A stretch of 64,000 nucleotides of DNA from Ww85 sp963745765 (GCA_963745765.1 CAVUYQ010000020.1:62001-126000), one strand, 5' to 3'; positions 17,299 through 27,648 are shown, numbered from the stretch's first letter. Made by a program: numbers and translations. Notes: generated from the letters alone by a model not told the origin.

Positions 17299-18849
17299 TT
17301 GTCCGAAGGCGGACCGGGCGAGCCGAAATTGCTGAAATATTGCATAAACGGACAATGGCTGGTTTCCAAGAGCAAAACGTATATGGATTGCTATGACCCT
17401 TCAACCGGAGAAATTATCGCCAAAACACCCTGCTGCACCAAAGAAGAGGTCGAGGCGGCCATCGCCTCGGCACAGAAAGCATTTACGGGCTGGTCCAATA
17501 CTCCGGTGAGCAAGCGGGTCCAGGTGCTTTTTAAAATGAAGGCACTTGTCGACAAGAACCTCAATGAGCTCACGCACCTGCTGGCCATGGAGCATGGTAA
17601 AAAATGGGATGAGGCAATGGGTGATGTACTCAAGGTCAACGAGGTTGTTGAATTTGCCTGCGGCGCGCCGCAATTGATGAAAGGCGAATCACTGATGAAC
17701 TGTTCCACCGGCTACGACACGGTGTTATACCATCATCCGGTCGGTGTTTTTGCCGGCATCGCCCCGTGGAACTTTCCGGCCATGATTCCCCATGGCTGGA
17801 TGTCCCCGATCTGTATCGCCACCGGAAACTGCATGGTCCTGAAGGCTGCCAGTTACGTTCCGCAATCATCCATGCGTATGCTCGAACTGTGGAAAGAGGC
17901 CGGCCTTCCCGATGGTGTCATCAACCTGGTAACCACCAGCCGCAACGAAGCCGAAATACTGCTCAGGCACCCCGATATAAAAGGTATCTCCTTTGTCGGC
18001 TCCACTAAAGTCGGTATGCATATCTACAAGACCGCTGCTGCTAACGGCAAACGGGTACAGGCCCTGTGTGAAGCCAAGAATCATGCCCTCGTCCTGAGAG
18101 ACTGCAAGGTAGAGCGCGCCGCCATGGGAATCATGAATGCTTTCTGCGGCTGCGCCGGGGAACGCTGTATGGCGCTGCCGACCATCGTCGTGGAAAACAG
18201 TATTGCCGACGAGCTCATCGGTTACCTGAAGAAATTCGCCTCGGAACTCAAACTCGGCCCGGCCTATGACAAAACTACCGGCATGGGACCAGTCGTCAAC
18301 GCCGGACACCTGGAGTTTGTCACCAACTGGATCGAAACAGGCATCAAGGAAGGTGCCGAACTGATTCTGGACGGCAGAAATGTCACGGTTCCGGGTTATG
18401 AAAACGGCTTTTACGTCGGACCAACAATTTTTGACCATGTTACCGAGGAAATGTCCGTGGGACGGGAAGAGGTCTTCGGCCCGGTGCTCTGCATCAAGCG
18501 GGTGGACAGTTTTGAAGAAGGCTTGAAAATCATGAACAACAGCCGTTTTGCCAACGGTTCGGTGATCTACACGCAAAACGGCTATTATGCACGCCAATTT
18601 GCCAAGGAGACCGATGGCGGCATGGTCGGCATCAATGTTGGTATTCCGGTACCCCTGGGAATATTCGGTTTTACCGGACACAAAAATTCATTCTTCGGCG
18701 ATCTGCATATAATGGGCAAGGACGGCTTTGCCTTTTTCACCGAATCCAAGGTCGTGACGCAGACCTGGTTCTCAGAAGATGACGACCGCGCTGCGAAGGT
18801 GGATACCTGGGACGGAACCATCACCTCCATGCCGACCGACGAGGACTAG
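17299..18849 (+). CDS. CoA-acylating (methyl)malonate-semialdehyde dehydrogenase (MmsA-like)
   Basis: 516 residues, aldehyde dehydrogenase superfamily. Signature of the CoA-dependent MmsA group: the usual general-base Glu region is replaced by EAKNH (about 258), and the nucleophile lies in CAGERCMALP (about 289). Folding markers AGIAPWNFPAMIPHWM-type segment and GSTKVG cofactor loop are present. Produces acetyl-/propionyl-CoA from malonate- or methylmalonate-semialdehyde with NAD and CoA, as in myo-inositol, valine or beta-alanine catabolism. Start: the apparent frame opens with TTG at 17299 without a ribosome site, whereas AAAGGAG (17257-17263) precedes ATG at 17271 in another frame. A small indel between 17271 and 17299 is therefore likely. 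Ends before a strong terminator. Confidence 0.9.
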   Translation: MSEGGPGEPKLLKYCINGQWLVSKSKTYMDCYDPSTGEIIAKTPCCTKEEVEAAIASAQKAFTGWSNTPVSKRVQVLFKMKALVDKNLNELTHLLAMEHGKKWDEAMGDVLKVNEVVEFACGAPQLMKGESLMNCSTGYDTVLYHHPVGVFAGIAPWNFPAMIPHGWMSPICIATGNCMVLKAASYVPQSSMRMLELWKEAGLPDGVINLVTTSRNEAEILLRHPDIKGISFVGSTKVGMHIYKTAAANGKRVQALCEAKNHALVLRDCKVERAAMGIMNAFCGCAGERCMALPTIVVENSIADELIGYLKKFASELKLGPAYDKTTGMGPVVNAGHLEFVTNWIETGIKEGAELILDGRNVTVPGYENGFYVGPTIFDHVTEEMSVGREEVFGPVLCIKRVDSFEEGLKIMNNSRFANGSVIYTQNGYYARQFAKETDGGMVGINVGIPVPLGIFGFTGHKNSFFGDLHIMGKDGFAFFTESKVVTQTWFSEDDDRAAKVDTWDGTITSMPTDED

Positions 18850-18896
18850 GAGCCATACGTCGGACTGACGCACGTCCATGAGCGTAATCATCTTTC

Positions 18897-18925
18897 ACCC
18901 CGTCAGGCTTCCGGCCTGACGGGGT
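18897..18925 (+). terminator. Rho-independent terminator
   Basis: Perfect 12-bp stem ACCCCGTCAGGC (18897-18908) / GCCTGACGGGGT (18914-18925), loop TTCCG, followed by CTGTTCT. Closes the semialdehyde dehydrogenase transcript. Confidence 0.85.
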
Positions 18926-19138
18926 CTGTTCTATCTGAGCAGATATTTCCCCGATGTTCCTTTCCGACAAATGAAGTATACTGATCTTCTGATCACCGTA
19001 GCTGATACAAAAATTATTCACCTGTTTTGAGAAAATAGAGATAACCCTTTTCTTCCACGTCTCAGGATCTACGCCAGGAAACGAGATGCTTCCCGGGAAT
19101 GGTCTGTAGCCAGACCGGAAAGAGGTTAAAATGTACTA

Positions 19139-19167
19139 TTGACATCTGGTCTTACCAGGATTAACAT
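19139..19167 (+). promoter_or_regulatory. Malic-enzyme promoter with TGGTCTTACCA operator in the spacer
   Basis: TTGACA (19139-19144), 17-bp spacer, TAACAT (19162-19167) form a good sigma-70-like promoter. The spacer contains CTGGTCTTACCAG (19146-19158), a perfect palindrome whose core is the inverse of the TGGTAAGACCA at 11363. A bound GntR-type repressor would cover both promoter elements. Another short dyad GGTCTG/CAGACC lies at 19101-19116. The leader to the ATG is about 100 nt. The rest of the 427-bp gap from 18850 shows nothing else. Confidence 0.6.
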
Positions 19168-19276
19168 GGCGTTTAACCTGTTTAATGTCGAATTTTTCTG
19201 GGTAGACCACTTTAATAATAATCTTTACATTTGAGACTGGAAATCTTCTCAAGAATTCCGGGCGGGGAAACAATCC

Positions 19277-21551
19277 ATGAGTAATGACATCTATTCCGAA
19301 TCGCTTGAATATCACCGGATGGGACGCAAAGGAAAAATTGAGGTTGTAGTGACAAAACCCTTTGCTACCCAGAAGGATCTCTCGCTTGCCTACAGTCCCG
19401 GTGTTGCCAAGCCGTGCCTGGAAATTGCCAGGGACCCTGAGAACGCCTATGAGTACACGGCCAAGGGCAATCTCGTAGCGGTCATATCAAACGGTAGTGC
19501 CGTTCTTGGCCTCGGCAATATCGGGGCGGTTGCCGGAAAGCCGGTTATGGAAGGAAAAGGCGCACTCTTCAAGAAGTTTGCCGATATCGATGTCTTCGAT
19601 ATCGAGGTAAACACCGAGGACCCCGATGAATTTATCAGGACCTGTGAACTCATCGCCCCGACATTCGGTGGCATCAATCTCGAGGACATCAAGGCGCCGG
19701 AATGTTTTTATATTGAAGAAACCTTGAAGGGGAAGGTTGATATCCCGGTCTTCCACGACGACCAGCATGGCACCGCCATCATTACCACCGCCGCCTTTCT
19801 CAACGCACTCGAAGTTACCGGAAAAGATATAAAATCCGTCAAGGCCGTGTTCAACGGGGCCGGCGCAGCCGGTATTGCCTGTGCCAACATGTTCATCGCC
19901 ATCGGCCTGCCCAAAGAGAATCTCATCATGTGTGACTCCAAAGGCACGATTTACAAGGGGCGCACAGCATCGATGAACCCCTACAAAGAAAAATTTGCCA
20001 ATGACACGCCGCACCGTACACTTGCCGAAGCAATGGTTGGCGCCGATGTTTTCTGCGGGGTGAGTGCGGCCGGTGTCCTTACCCAGGAGATGGTCAAGAC
20101 CATGGGGGATAAACCGATCATTTTTGCCATGGCAAACCCCGAGCCGGAGATTTCCTATCCCGATGCGAAGGCGGCACGACCTGACTGCATCATGGCCACC
20201 GGCCGCAGCGATTATGACAACCAGGTAAATAACGTTCTCTGCTTCCCCTTCCTTTTTCGCGGCGCACTTGACGTCAGGGCAAAGGAAATCAACACCGAGA
20301 TGAAGATTGCAGCGGTCTATGCTATTGCCAATCTTGCCAAGGAGGAGGCCCCTGACCGGGTACTCAAGGCCTATGGCGTTGAGCGTTTTGAATTCGGACC
20401 GCGCTATCTTATCCCAACGCCGTTTGACCCGCGCGCCCTGCTGCGTATCGCACCGGCTGTTGCCAGGGCAGCCATGGAAACAGGGGTTGCCAGAAAACCA
20501 ATCGCTGATCTGGAAAAATATACCGAGCACCTGGAAGCAACCCTGGGCATGTCCAAGGCTATTCTGCGCTACATAACCAACCGGGTCAAGAAACACCCGG
20601 TCCGGGTTGTTTACCCGGAAGGAAGCAACAAGAAAATTGTTCGTGCGGCAATCCGCGTTATGGAGGAAAATATAGCCATCCCGGTTCTTCTTGGTAACCG
20701 CAAGGAAATCGAAAATATACTCAAGCGAAATGGCGTTACCGAACACACCATGGAAATCATCGACCCGTCCACCGAGACAGAACGGGGCGAGCGCTATGCC
20801 GTGGAATTCTACGCCCGAAGACAGCGCAAGGGTTTAACCTTGCCCTACGCCCGTCATATCATGCAACGGGACAGCGGATTTTTCGGAGCAATGATGCTGA
20901 GCAGCGGCGATGCGGACTGTATGATCTACGGTCAGTCGCACCCTTATCCCTATGCGATTCGCCGTGTGCTTTCCTGTATCGGCAAGTCGACCGAACATCA
21001 GACCGTTGCCAGTGTCTACATGATGGTATTTAAAAACCGCACGCTCTTTTTCGCCGATACGACAGTCAATATTGATCCGACTGATCAGCAACTGGCTGAA
21101 ATTGCCGTTTTGGTGGCTGAGTTTGTCAAGGAGTTCGACATTACCCCCAAAGTTGCCATGCTCTCCTTCTCAAACTTCGGCTCGGTAGAGTCTCCCAGTG
21201 CCACCAAGGTTGCCAGGGCCACCGCTCTGGTCAAGCAGATGGCACCGGATCTCGAGGTGGAAGGAGAAATGCAGGCAAACATCGCCTTTAACACCGAGTT
21301 ACGGGAAGAAATTTTCCCTTTTCAGACCTGAAAGGTGAGCCGAATGTCCTGATATTCCCTGATCTTAATGCGGCAAATATCGCCTACAAGCTTTTCATGC
21401 GGCTGGCAGATGTCGACACGATAGGACCAATCCTCGTCGGATTAAAAAGTCCGCCCATATTGTTGAACGGGGCTCCACCTCGGACATTATCTTCAATCTT
21501 ACCACCATGGCTGCTCTGAAAGCACAGTATGATATGAACATCAGTAGATAA
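19277..21551 (+). pseudogene. maeB: NADP-malic enzyme with phosphotransacetylase-like domain (MaeB), two 3' frameshifts
   Basis: Oxidative decarboxylation of malate to pyruvate, providing NADPH. Residues 1-430 are the malic enzyme part: [37 protein letters not shown] and the NADP site [14 protein letters not shown]. Residues about 430 onward are the regulatory phosphate-acetyltransferase-like domain found in MaeB. The first frame stops at 21331 after EEIFPFQT. Continuing one base off gives [21 protein letters not shown], and a second shift near 21455 (CCGCCC) gives HIVERGSTSDIIFNLTTMAA to a TAA at 21549-21551. The total of about 758 residues equals the family norm. Two indels within 130 bp are notable. 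A promoter/operator lies at 19139-19167 and a terminator at 21554. Confidence 0.92.
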
Positions 21552-21553
21552 TT

Positions 21554-21602
21554 AAAAGCTGCAGCGATCGGAGAATGTTCGACTCCGGTTGCTGCAGCTT
21601 TT
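21554..21602 (+). terminator. Rho-independent terminator after maeB
   Basis: AAAAGCTGCAGC (21554-21565) pairs with GCTGCAGCTTTT (21591-21602); an inner stem CGGAG/CTCCG extends it. Placed 3 bp after the reconstructed maeB stop, which supports that reconstruction. Confidence 0.85.
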
Positions 21603-21713
21603 CCGATTCGCCTCATCATCTCCGATAAATTGCAGGTTCCCTTGACGAGCAGCCTGTCCCTGGTTAACTTTTTGAAAACGTCAGAGAAGAGCAAAGGAAT
21701 ACATCTTTTTTTC

Positions 21714-23237
21714 TCAGGGATTACCGAATACCCGAACCTTAAAACCAAGTTCCCGGCAAAGAGCGACCATTTCGCCGAAGATATTACCGTAGGCAAGCGC
21801 AATATGGTTACTCATATAGTTGGCCATAATGACATCACGCTCCACACCGAGATAGGTGGTGAGCAGCGGCCACTGGGGTGTGGCGCCTTTCCACCAATGG
21901 CTGCGCGTGGGTTCGGGAATATCAACAATTTCACCACGTCCGATATCCATCCAGAGCTCCCCTCCCTTGTCAAAACACCGTGCCCAGGTAATCTCACCGG
22001 GTCTGCCATAGCCGGAAAAGGTACCGCCGGGGATTGAAAATTTCCGGCGAATCTGCCGGTAGGAATGCACGCCGGCAAGACTGTCCGGATCCTGGTTGTA
22101 AGCATAGGCCCCACCGCTGCCCGAGTTGCAGAGCATCCACACGGTACGCCCCTGATGTTCACCGCCCCAGCGGGTGTCGTGCATGAAGACGGCGTGATGC
22201 AGTCCCTTGGCCTGCAGCAGACGCTTCATGAGCTCGGCTGGCACCACGTTGCCCTGATCCCCCTCGGTCGCACATGGAATCGTCTGACCGTTGCTCTCCG
22301 GACGACAGGCCGAATTCAGAAGACCTTCAGCAAAGTCCGACGGCGGGCGCAGCCCGAGCAAACCGATCTGATACTGCCAGCCAATACAGTCCGCCTTGAA
22401 TTCTTTGACAAGATCCAGCACAACCAGATAGTCCCGCAATTGTTCACGGGTATGTTCCTCGCCAAAATCCGAGCTGTCTGATGCTTTTTCACCCCAGTGG
22501 AAGCAGACACCTTTATCCCTGACGAATTTCAAACCATCCCGGATACGCTTATCAGATATGCTGCTGCCGCGTTCGATAATCCAGGCCTGGTCAACTTTGT
22601 GTTCAGTGAATCCATACCGGGTCAGAAGTCTGGAGCCAAAGTAGGCATTGATCATGCCCTGGGAGGTGTCGCCAAGCATCATGATCATGATGCGACGCTT
22701 ACGGATCTCCTCGGCCACCTGCCTGGCGACAGCAATCTCCGCGCGGCTGACAACCCCGGCGTAGGAGACGCCGTCAGTCGGGTAGGCAATACGTCCGGTT
22801 GTGCACCACTCGTCCAGTCGCTCCATGAAAACAGTATCGCTTGTCCAGTCATCAGCATCTGTCCAGATGCGGCTGTGATTCCGGCCAACAGACCAGAGAC
22901 AGGCGCTGGTATTCATAAGCCCGACCAGGCCCGGCCATTGTCGCTTATAATTGCTGGCAAGCAACAAGGGATTGTCCTTACCCACCGTCCCGTCAACCGT
23001 ATGAGCGCCCCACACCCAGTGAACATGCACACCGATCATCGGATCGTCGATTGGACCAAGTTTTTCGATGCTCTTGTGCGGCCGATCAATAAAGCCCTCG
23101 ACACGATAGGGTTGCAACCCCATTTTCTGCAATGCCCGTTCAAGTTGCCGGGTCGATTCTTCCGCCTGCGGACGGGCCAGCTCATTTGGTTTCTCGACAT
23201 ATTCACCGGGCCAGTAGATCGCCACCTTACGCGCCAT
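21714..23237 (-). CDS. L-fucose/L-arabinose isomerase-fold protein (sugar isomerase-like)
   Basis: 507 residues related to the FucI/AraA superfamily, which interconvert aldoses and ketoses with Mn. Visible family elements are VHVHWVWGAHTVDG near 80, a central Rossmann-like domain (MIMMLGDTSQGMINAYFG) and the active-site-like segment CATEGDQGNVVPAELMKRLL in the C-terminal third, where a metal-binding Glu and Asp are expected. Substrate unknown. The start was moved to ATG at 23237 (MARKVAIYWPG) because CAGGAGGA lies 8 bp upstream; the frame extends nine codons further without a site. It is divergent from a TIM-barrel sugar epimerase with which it probably forms a sugar-interconversion pair. Confidence 0.75.
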   Translation of the reverse strand: MARKVAIYWPGEYVEKPNELARPQAEESTRQLERALQKMGLQPYRVEGFIDRPHKSIEKLGPIDDPMIGVHVHWVWGAHTVDGTVGKDNPLLLASNYKRQWPGLVGLMNTSACLWSVGRNHSRIWTDADDWTSDTVFMERLDEWCTTGRIAYPTDGVSYAGVVSRAEIAVARQVAEEIRKRRIMIMMLGDTSQGMINAYFGSRLLTRYGFTEHKVDQAWIIERGSSISDKRIRDGLKFVRDKGVCFHWGEKASDSSDFGEEHTREQLRDYLVVLDLVKEFKADCIGWQYQIGLLGLRPPSDFAEGLLNSACRPESNGQTIPCATEGDQGNVVPAELMKRLLQAKGLHHAVFMHDTRWGGEHQGRTVWMLCNSGSGGAYAYNQDPDSLAGVHSYRQIRRKFSIPGGTFSGYGRPGEITWARCFDKGGELWMDIGRGEIVDIPEPTRSHWWKGATPQWPLLTTYLGVERDVIMANYMSNHIALAYGNIFGEMVALCRELGFKVRVFGNP

Positions 23238-23413
23238 TCTCTGTTCCTCCTGGAATGAGTTCAATAGATTTTCCCTCTGCCCGATACGCTACCCGGCAGC
23301 CCCGCTGACAGCCAGAACAGGATTTAAGGAAATTATACAATTTTACCGTTTTGAACGATTAAAAAATACGTTAGGGTATGAAAAAAAATCATTTCACGCA
23401 GGGAGGTGTTGAG

Positions 23414-24283
23414 ATGCTGGTACTCGGTACACATATTCAAGTCTGGCAGAGTGGCTGGAGTCCTGAGGAAGTTGCTTTTGCGGCTGAAAAAGCTGCTGCT
23501 ATCGGCTACAATTTCCTGGAAATACCGGTGCGCGCGCCGCAGACCGTCGACGCCGGGGCAATTGTCAAGATACTTGAATCAAACAATATGTTCTGTACGA
23601 CATCGTTTGTGCACGGTCTTGACACCGATATCGCAAGCGAGGATAAGGCTGTCTCTTTGGCAGGCGAAGCGCTGATGCTCGAAGCCCTGGCCAAAGCCCG
23701 GGATCTCGGTTCAAAACGCCTGGTCGGCGGCATGCATTCAGCCCTCAGCAAATTTGACACCGCGCGAACCACAGCAGGCCGCAGCAACGCTGTCAGGGTC
23801 CTGCGCAGGGTCGCGGAGCGGGCCGGGGAAATGGACATGATGCTCTGTATCGAGGCGCTTAACCGCTATGAAAACAATTTTATGAATACCGCCCGCCAGC
23901 TGCTGAGCCTTATCGACGATGTCGGCGCAGACAACATCTCTGCCCACCTTGATACCTTTCATATGAACATCGAGGAATCTGATCCGGCCCGCGCCATTCG
24001 CGAATGCGGTGAGCGGCTGGGATACTTCCACGTGGCTGAAAATTACCGCGGCTATCTCGGCACCGGCAGCATCGATTTTCAGAAAATCTTCCGGGCGCTG
24101 CATGAAATCAGCTATAAGGGTCCCATCGCCCTTGAGGTGTTCTCGTCTGCCGTCTCTAACCCGCTGCATTCAGGACGTTTGGCCGTCTGGCGTGAAGTAT
24201 GGTCCGACAGCGCCGATATCGCCCGTCATTCCTACGAATTTCTACAAAACCAGGCTGCTACCACAGAAAGGATACACCACTGA
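23414..24283 (+). CDS. Sugar phosphate isomerase/epimerase family protein (D-tagatose 3-epimerase-like)
   Basis: 289-residue TIM barrel (AP endonuclease 2 fold). Metal-site motifs of ketose 3-epimerases are present: LCIEALNRYENNF (catalytic Glu, about 146), SAHLDTFHMNIEE (Asp/His, about 183), FHVAENYRG and IALEVFSS (second Glu, about 239). Interconverts ketoses at C3, or an inosose-type substrate. Start chosen at ATG 23414, which follows GGAGGTG; the open frame reaches back to 23378 without a site. Probably works with the isomerase on the opposite strand and the one downstream. Confidence 0.85.
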   Translation: MLVLGTHIQVWQSGWSPEEVAFAAEKAAAIGYNFLEIPVRAPQTVDAGAIVKILESNNMFCTTSFVHGLDTDIASEDKAVSLAGEALMLEALAKARDLGSKRLVGGMHSALSKFDTARTTAGRSNAVRVLRRVAERAGEMDMMLCIEALNRYENNFMNTARQLLSLIDDVGADNISAHLDTFHMNIEESDPARAIRECGERLGYFHVAENYRGYLGTGSIDFQKIFRALHEISYKGPIALEVFSSAVSNPLHSGRLAVWREVWSDSADIARHSYEFLQNQAATTERIHH

Positions 24284-24297
24284 AAGAGGAGGTCCCT

Positions 24298-25707
24298 TCA
24301 CTTAAGGTCATAATCGTAAAACGGTATTCCGAGAAGTTCCGCGAATGCCTTCAATTCATTCTTGTAAAACCCTCTTACGGCGAGGATGTGATTTGAGCCG
24401 AAGGTATCGAGAAAGAAGCGCTTATCCAGCTTGACTTTCAGAAATATGAGCGGCCGCGTATGCAGGTTCGGGCTGATCTGATCGTAGCCTTTTTCAAAGG
24501 TCACGCCGGTTACCACGCCGAGCGCATAACCATCCTTTATCCTGAAAATCCTCATACAGGTCAGGTGATTACCTTCAGGCACGGTAAATGCGGTTGCACA
24601 GCCGCCGGCTTCCCCAAAGGAATGGGGAACAAGGTTTATGTTTGAGAGATTGATTTTATAATCGTCGCTGAAGCCGGCAAAATAGCTTGCCATGGAGCCG
24701 CAGTTTGCCATGACAATCTGATTGTCCGTGACGGAGGCAAGATCATTGAGCGATGCCGGCGTGTCACTCAGCAATTTCAGGATCTCCATGCTCAGAGCGC
24801 CGTCGGCATCGGTCTCGCAACTGGCGCAGACCGGTTCCTTTCTGCCATCTGCGTCGTAGGGGTCATTGCACAGGCTGATGTTGATGCACTGCAGGCAATG
24901 ATGATTGCTCAATTCCGTCTGGCATTTGATACCGATGAAATCAAGTTCGTACTCAACAATGATCTCTTTAGTGGCCAGATAGGATGCAACCTGTTTTCTC
25001 AGATGCTCCACGGTGAAATTGGTGTCGTTGTACTGCACCTCTTTACTGTTGCCTTCATACCACCTGACATACCGGCTTACCCGTTCTTCGTCCTGCAGGT
25101 TCGAGCGCCTGATGATTTCCGACTGATCAATATGCTCGATATCGACATGAAAAAGCCTCTGCCACAGAATCGAATCGGCAACGCCGGTATTGATGCCAAG
25201 GGAACGTCCGCCAATCGCACCAAAAGTCCTGCCCTTGAGTTTGTTGCGGAGTGCAGCGGCCGTCAGATAATATTTCAACCGGTTCCGGACCTCGTCGTTT
25301 GCCACATCTCCGCCAAGCCGGAGATAGTTCATGCCGATCTGTTCCATGATTCCGGCTACCGCCAGGAAGGCCAGCTGACTCAGGGAAGCCTCATTCTCAT
25401 TCTGGGCCAGGATCAGCGGTTTTGAGGCGAGGTTGCCGATATGAGCGACGAGAGCGGGGGCTATGAAGATCGGGACATAGAGGATAATCGCATCGACAGT
25501 GCTGCTTTCCACCTCATGCAGGGCCTGTATACCCTGCTTTTTACTCCGTATTTCGGCAATCTCCGATTTTATCACATCGGTAAATTCCGAGATGATCGAG
25601 ATAAACCTTTCGGTCTCGGCTGCCGCCATATCTTTTCTTTTCCGGTAGACATCCTCCCGTACCAGTGATTCCGAGAAAACTAACAAACCCGTGCGTGGTT
25701 TAATCAT
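24298..25707 (-). CDS. L-fucose/L-arabinose isomerase-family protein
   Basis: 469 residues. The N-terminal domain has DAIILYVPIFIAPALVAH, the central part EYELDFIGIKCQTELSNHHC, and the metal/active-site region CNDPYDADGRKEPVCASCETDADGALSM carries the E-x-D-x-DGALxM pattern of this family (shown here in pieces of the segment about 275-305). The C-terminal barrel has VPEGNHLTCMRIFRI. Unusually many Cys surround the metal site (CLQCINISLC, CASC). Paralogous in fold, not close in sequence, to the protein at 21714-23237. ATG at 25707 with AGGA upstream. It follows an MFS gene on the same strand, giving a transport-isomerase unit. Confidence 0.8.
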   Translation of the reverse strand: MIKPRTGLLVFSESLVREDVYRKRKDMAAAETERFISIISEFTDVIKSEIAEIRSKKQGIQALHEVESSTVDAIILYVPIFIAPALVAHIGNLASKPLILAQNENEASLSQLAFLAVAGIMEQIGMNYLRLGGDVANDEVRNRLKYYLTAAALRNKLKGRTFGAIGGRSLGINTGVADSILWQRLFHVDIEHIDQSEIIRRSNLQDEERVSRYVRWYEGNSKEVQYNDTNFTVEHLRKQVASYLATKEIIVEYELDFIGIKCQTELSNHHCLQCINISLCNDPYDADGRKEPVCASCETDADGALSMEILKLLSDTPASLNDLASVTDNQIVMANCGSMASYFAGFSDDYKINLSNINLVPHSFGEAGGCATAFTVPEGNHLTCMRIFRIKDGYALGVVTGVTFEKGYDQISPNLHTRPLIFLKVKLDKRFFLDTFGSNHILAVRGFYKNELKAFAELLGIPFYDYDLK

Positions 25708-25755
25708 TATATAATCCTGAAGGTTGATGGTTATGTGCAGAAGCAGCTGGCACGC

Positions 25756-27024
25756 TCATTTTCGGACCCGCTCTGCAACCGGTTTCAACGGCAGCAGTAT
25801 TGCCAGACCCAACACGCTGGCGGCGATGAACCCGAGGAAAATCATGTGGTAACTGCCGGTCATGTCAAATGCCTGAGCCGCAATAACCGGGCCGATTGCC
25901 CCGCCCGTTGTGCCGAAACAGACGATAATACCAAGAATGGCGCCATGGGCGTCCATGCCGAATATTTCAGCAGCCATAGGAGAGACTGCGGTAAAAAATC
26001 CTCCGTGAGCAAGACCATAGATAGCGGTAAACAGATACAGCATCCACAGGGAGTCAGCAACCTGCAGCCACAAGAGACCGGCTATCAGAAGCCCGAAGCT
26101 GACCAGCATGACGGTTTTGCAGCCATAACGATCGATGGCCAACCCGGAGCTGAACCGTCCGATCATACTCACGCCTCCGATAGCCGAAAGCACGCCGGCC
26201 GCCTGGGTCGGAGACAGTCCCAGATCCCTGGCATGGGGAACAATATGTACAAGAATACTGATCAGGATGAGAACGACGATAAAATTGACAACACAGAGTA
26301 CCCAGAATTGCCAGGTCCGCCGCGCTTTATCAATCAACAGGTTCCTGGAAACCTGTTCGCCCGCCCGCTGTTTTGCCTGTCCGGACGATCCGCTGCCATC
26401 CAGTTCTCCGGGATCACGCTTAAGTAGCCGGGCTATGGTGAAGAGAAAAAGAAAGGAGAACACTCCAAAGATAAAAAAGGTCATTCTCCAGCCAACGGCA
26501 ATAACAAGATAGCTTGCAAACAGGGGCAGTGTGAACTGGCCGGCCCCGGTTCCAACTTTAATCAGGCCGGTCATCATGCCGCGCCGGAAAGTAAACCAGC
26601 GGGCAATGGTAGTAAGGGCTATCACATCAATGGAACTCAGGCCGATACCGAAGATAATACCGTAAAAGAGGTAGAGCTGCCACAGGGCATGAGCCTGGGA
26701 CATCAGCATGAAACCGGCACCAAAAAAGACGGCGGTAACAGACATCAATAAGCGTGGGCCGTAACGATCATTAAGCCGGCCAATGAGTATACCGACCAAT
26801 CCCATCATCATAAATGCCAGTGAGGAAGCTCCGGCAATAGCGACACGGGAACACTGGAATTCCGACTGAAGTGAGTTGAAGAGGACACCATAGCTGGCCC
26901 AGGCACCTATTCCCACCGCCTGTATCATGAAACAGGAGGCAAAAATGATATGAGAGTAGCCCTTTATCTTCTTGCTTTCGACAGATATCATAGAAAACCA
27001 CCGTCCGGGCAGAGCGCAGCACAA
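25756..27024 (-). CDS. MFS transporter, oxalate/monocarboxylate (OFA/MCT-like) type
   Basis: 422 residues, 12 hydrophobic spans. TM1 region SYGVLFNSLQSEFQCSR and the loop motif GRLNDRYGPRLLM match the OFA/MCT branch of MFS that carries monocarboxylates; a second signature GLAIDRYGCKTVM follows TM8. Start uncertain: TTG at 27024 has AGGGAG at a good distance, while ATG at 26991 (MISVESKK) lacks a clear site but begins the conserved part. It is upstream of the isomerase gene (24298-25707) and downstream of the VOC gene on the same strand. Confidence 0.85.
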   Translation of the reverse strand: MCCALPGRWFSMISVESKKIKGYSHIIFASCFMIQAVGIGAWASYGVLFNSLQSEFQCSRVAIAGASSLAFMMMGLVGILIGRLNDRYGPRLLMSVTAVFFGAGFMLMSQAHALWQLYLFYGIIFGIGLSSIDVIALTTIARWFTFRRGMMTGLIKVGTGAGQFTLPLFASYLVIAVGWRMTFFIFGVFSFLFLFTIARLLKRDPGELDGSGSSGQAKQRAGEQVSRNLLIDKARRTWQFWVLCVVNFIVVLILISILVHIVPHARDLGLSPTQAAGVLSAIGGVSMIGRFSSGLAIDRYGCKTVMLVSFGLLIAGLLWLQVADSLWMLYLFTAIYGLAHGGFFTAVSPMAAEIFGMDAHGAILGIIVCFGTTGGAIGPVIAAQAFDMTGSYHMIFLGFIAASVLGLAILLPLKPVAERVRK

Positions 27025-27205
27025 CCGTTTTCTCCCTGGACGGTAAATGGTGAACAGGCGGACTGGTCTCCTGGATAACCGAGGAAGTGGCGGCCTGAAA
27101 GTACCGGCGGAGCGCCAGGATCACGTGCTGAGACCATGGACTCGCGGGCAGCAAGGTTATCCGGCCCGGAGCGGGCATCAAAAGATCAACCGGCGGGAAA
27201 GTAAC

Positions 27206-27592
27206 TTATGTCCTCTCGCTCAGCTCAATCCGGACTTTATCAGGAGCTTCAATGTAGGCAATCCTCAAACCGGGGCGAACCTGCATCGGCTCCACGACAA
27301 ATCTAACCCCCTTTGCCCTGAGGTCAGCAGCAGCAGCATCCAGATCATCTACGGCAAAACCGAAATGATCCAGTCCCTCTCGTGTCTGGATGGTTGCCGG
27401 GAGTGGGTCCTGATCGGGAAACTGTTCAATCATGATAATACTGAAGCCGTTCACATCAACATAATAGACCTGCTTGCCCTTGAAATTACCTTCAAAGGTG
27501 ACTTTTCCGCCAAAAACGTCGCAATACCAGTCTTTGGTTCCTTCAATATCCGGGCAGATGAGGTGCAGGTGATCGACATGATAGGTTGGCAT
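27206..27592 (-). CDS. VOC-family (glyoxalase/dioxygenase superfamily) protein
   Basis: 128 residues with the paired beta-alpha-beta-beta-beta units of the vicinal oxygen chelate fold. Putative metal ligands are His in VDHLHLICPD near 7-9, Glu in IIMIEQF, His in GLDHFGFAVDD and Glu in RIAYIEAPD, i.e. the H/E/H/E set. May be an isomerase or epimerase acting on a 2-oxo acid or sugar derivative. ATG at 27592 with AAGGAGAG upstream. It precedes the MFS gene and follows the epimerase-like gene by 57 bp on the same strand, so these four genes (28476 to 24298) may be one transcript. Confidence 0.85.
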   Translation of the reverse strand: MPTYHVDHLHLICPDIEGTKDWYCDVFGGKVTFEGNFKGKQVYYVDVNGFSIIMIEQFPDQDPLPATIQTREGLDHFGFAVDDLDAAAADLRAKGVRFVVEPMQVRPGLRIAYIEAPDKVRIELSERT

Positions 27593-27648
27593 ACTATTCT
27601 CTCCTTCGATCCGGTGGATCTTTGTGATAATTTGTGCGGATTGTTCCG

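Noticed and set aside
19487..20746. Long minus-strand frame (about 419 codons) inside maeB
   Set aside because: Antisense shadow of the malic-enzyme domain; Cys/His-rich composition with no family features.
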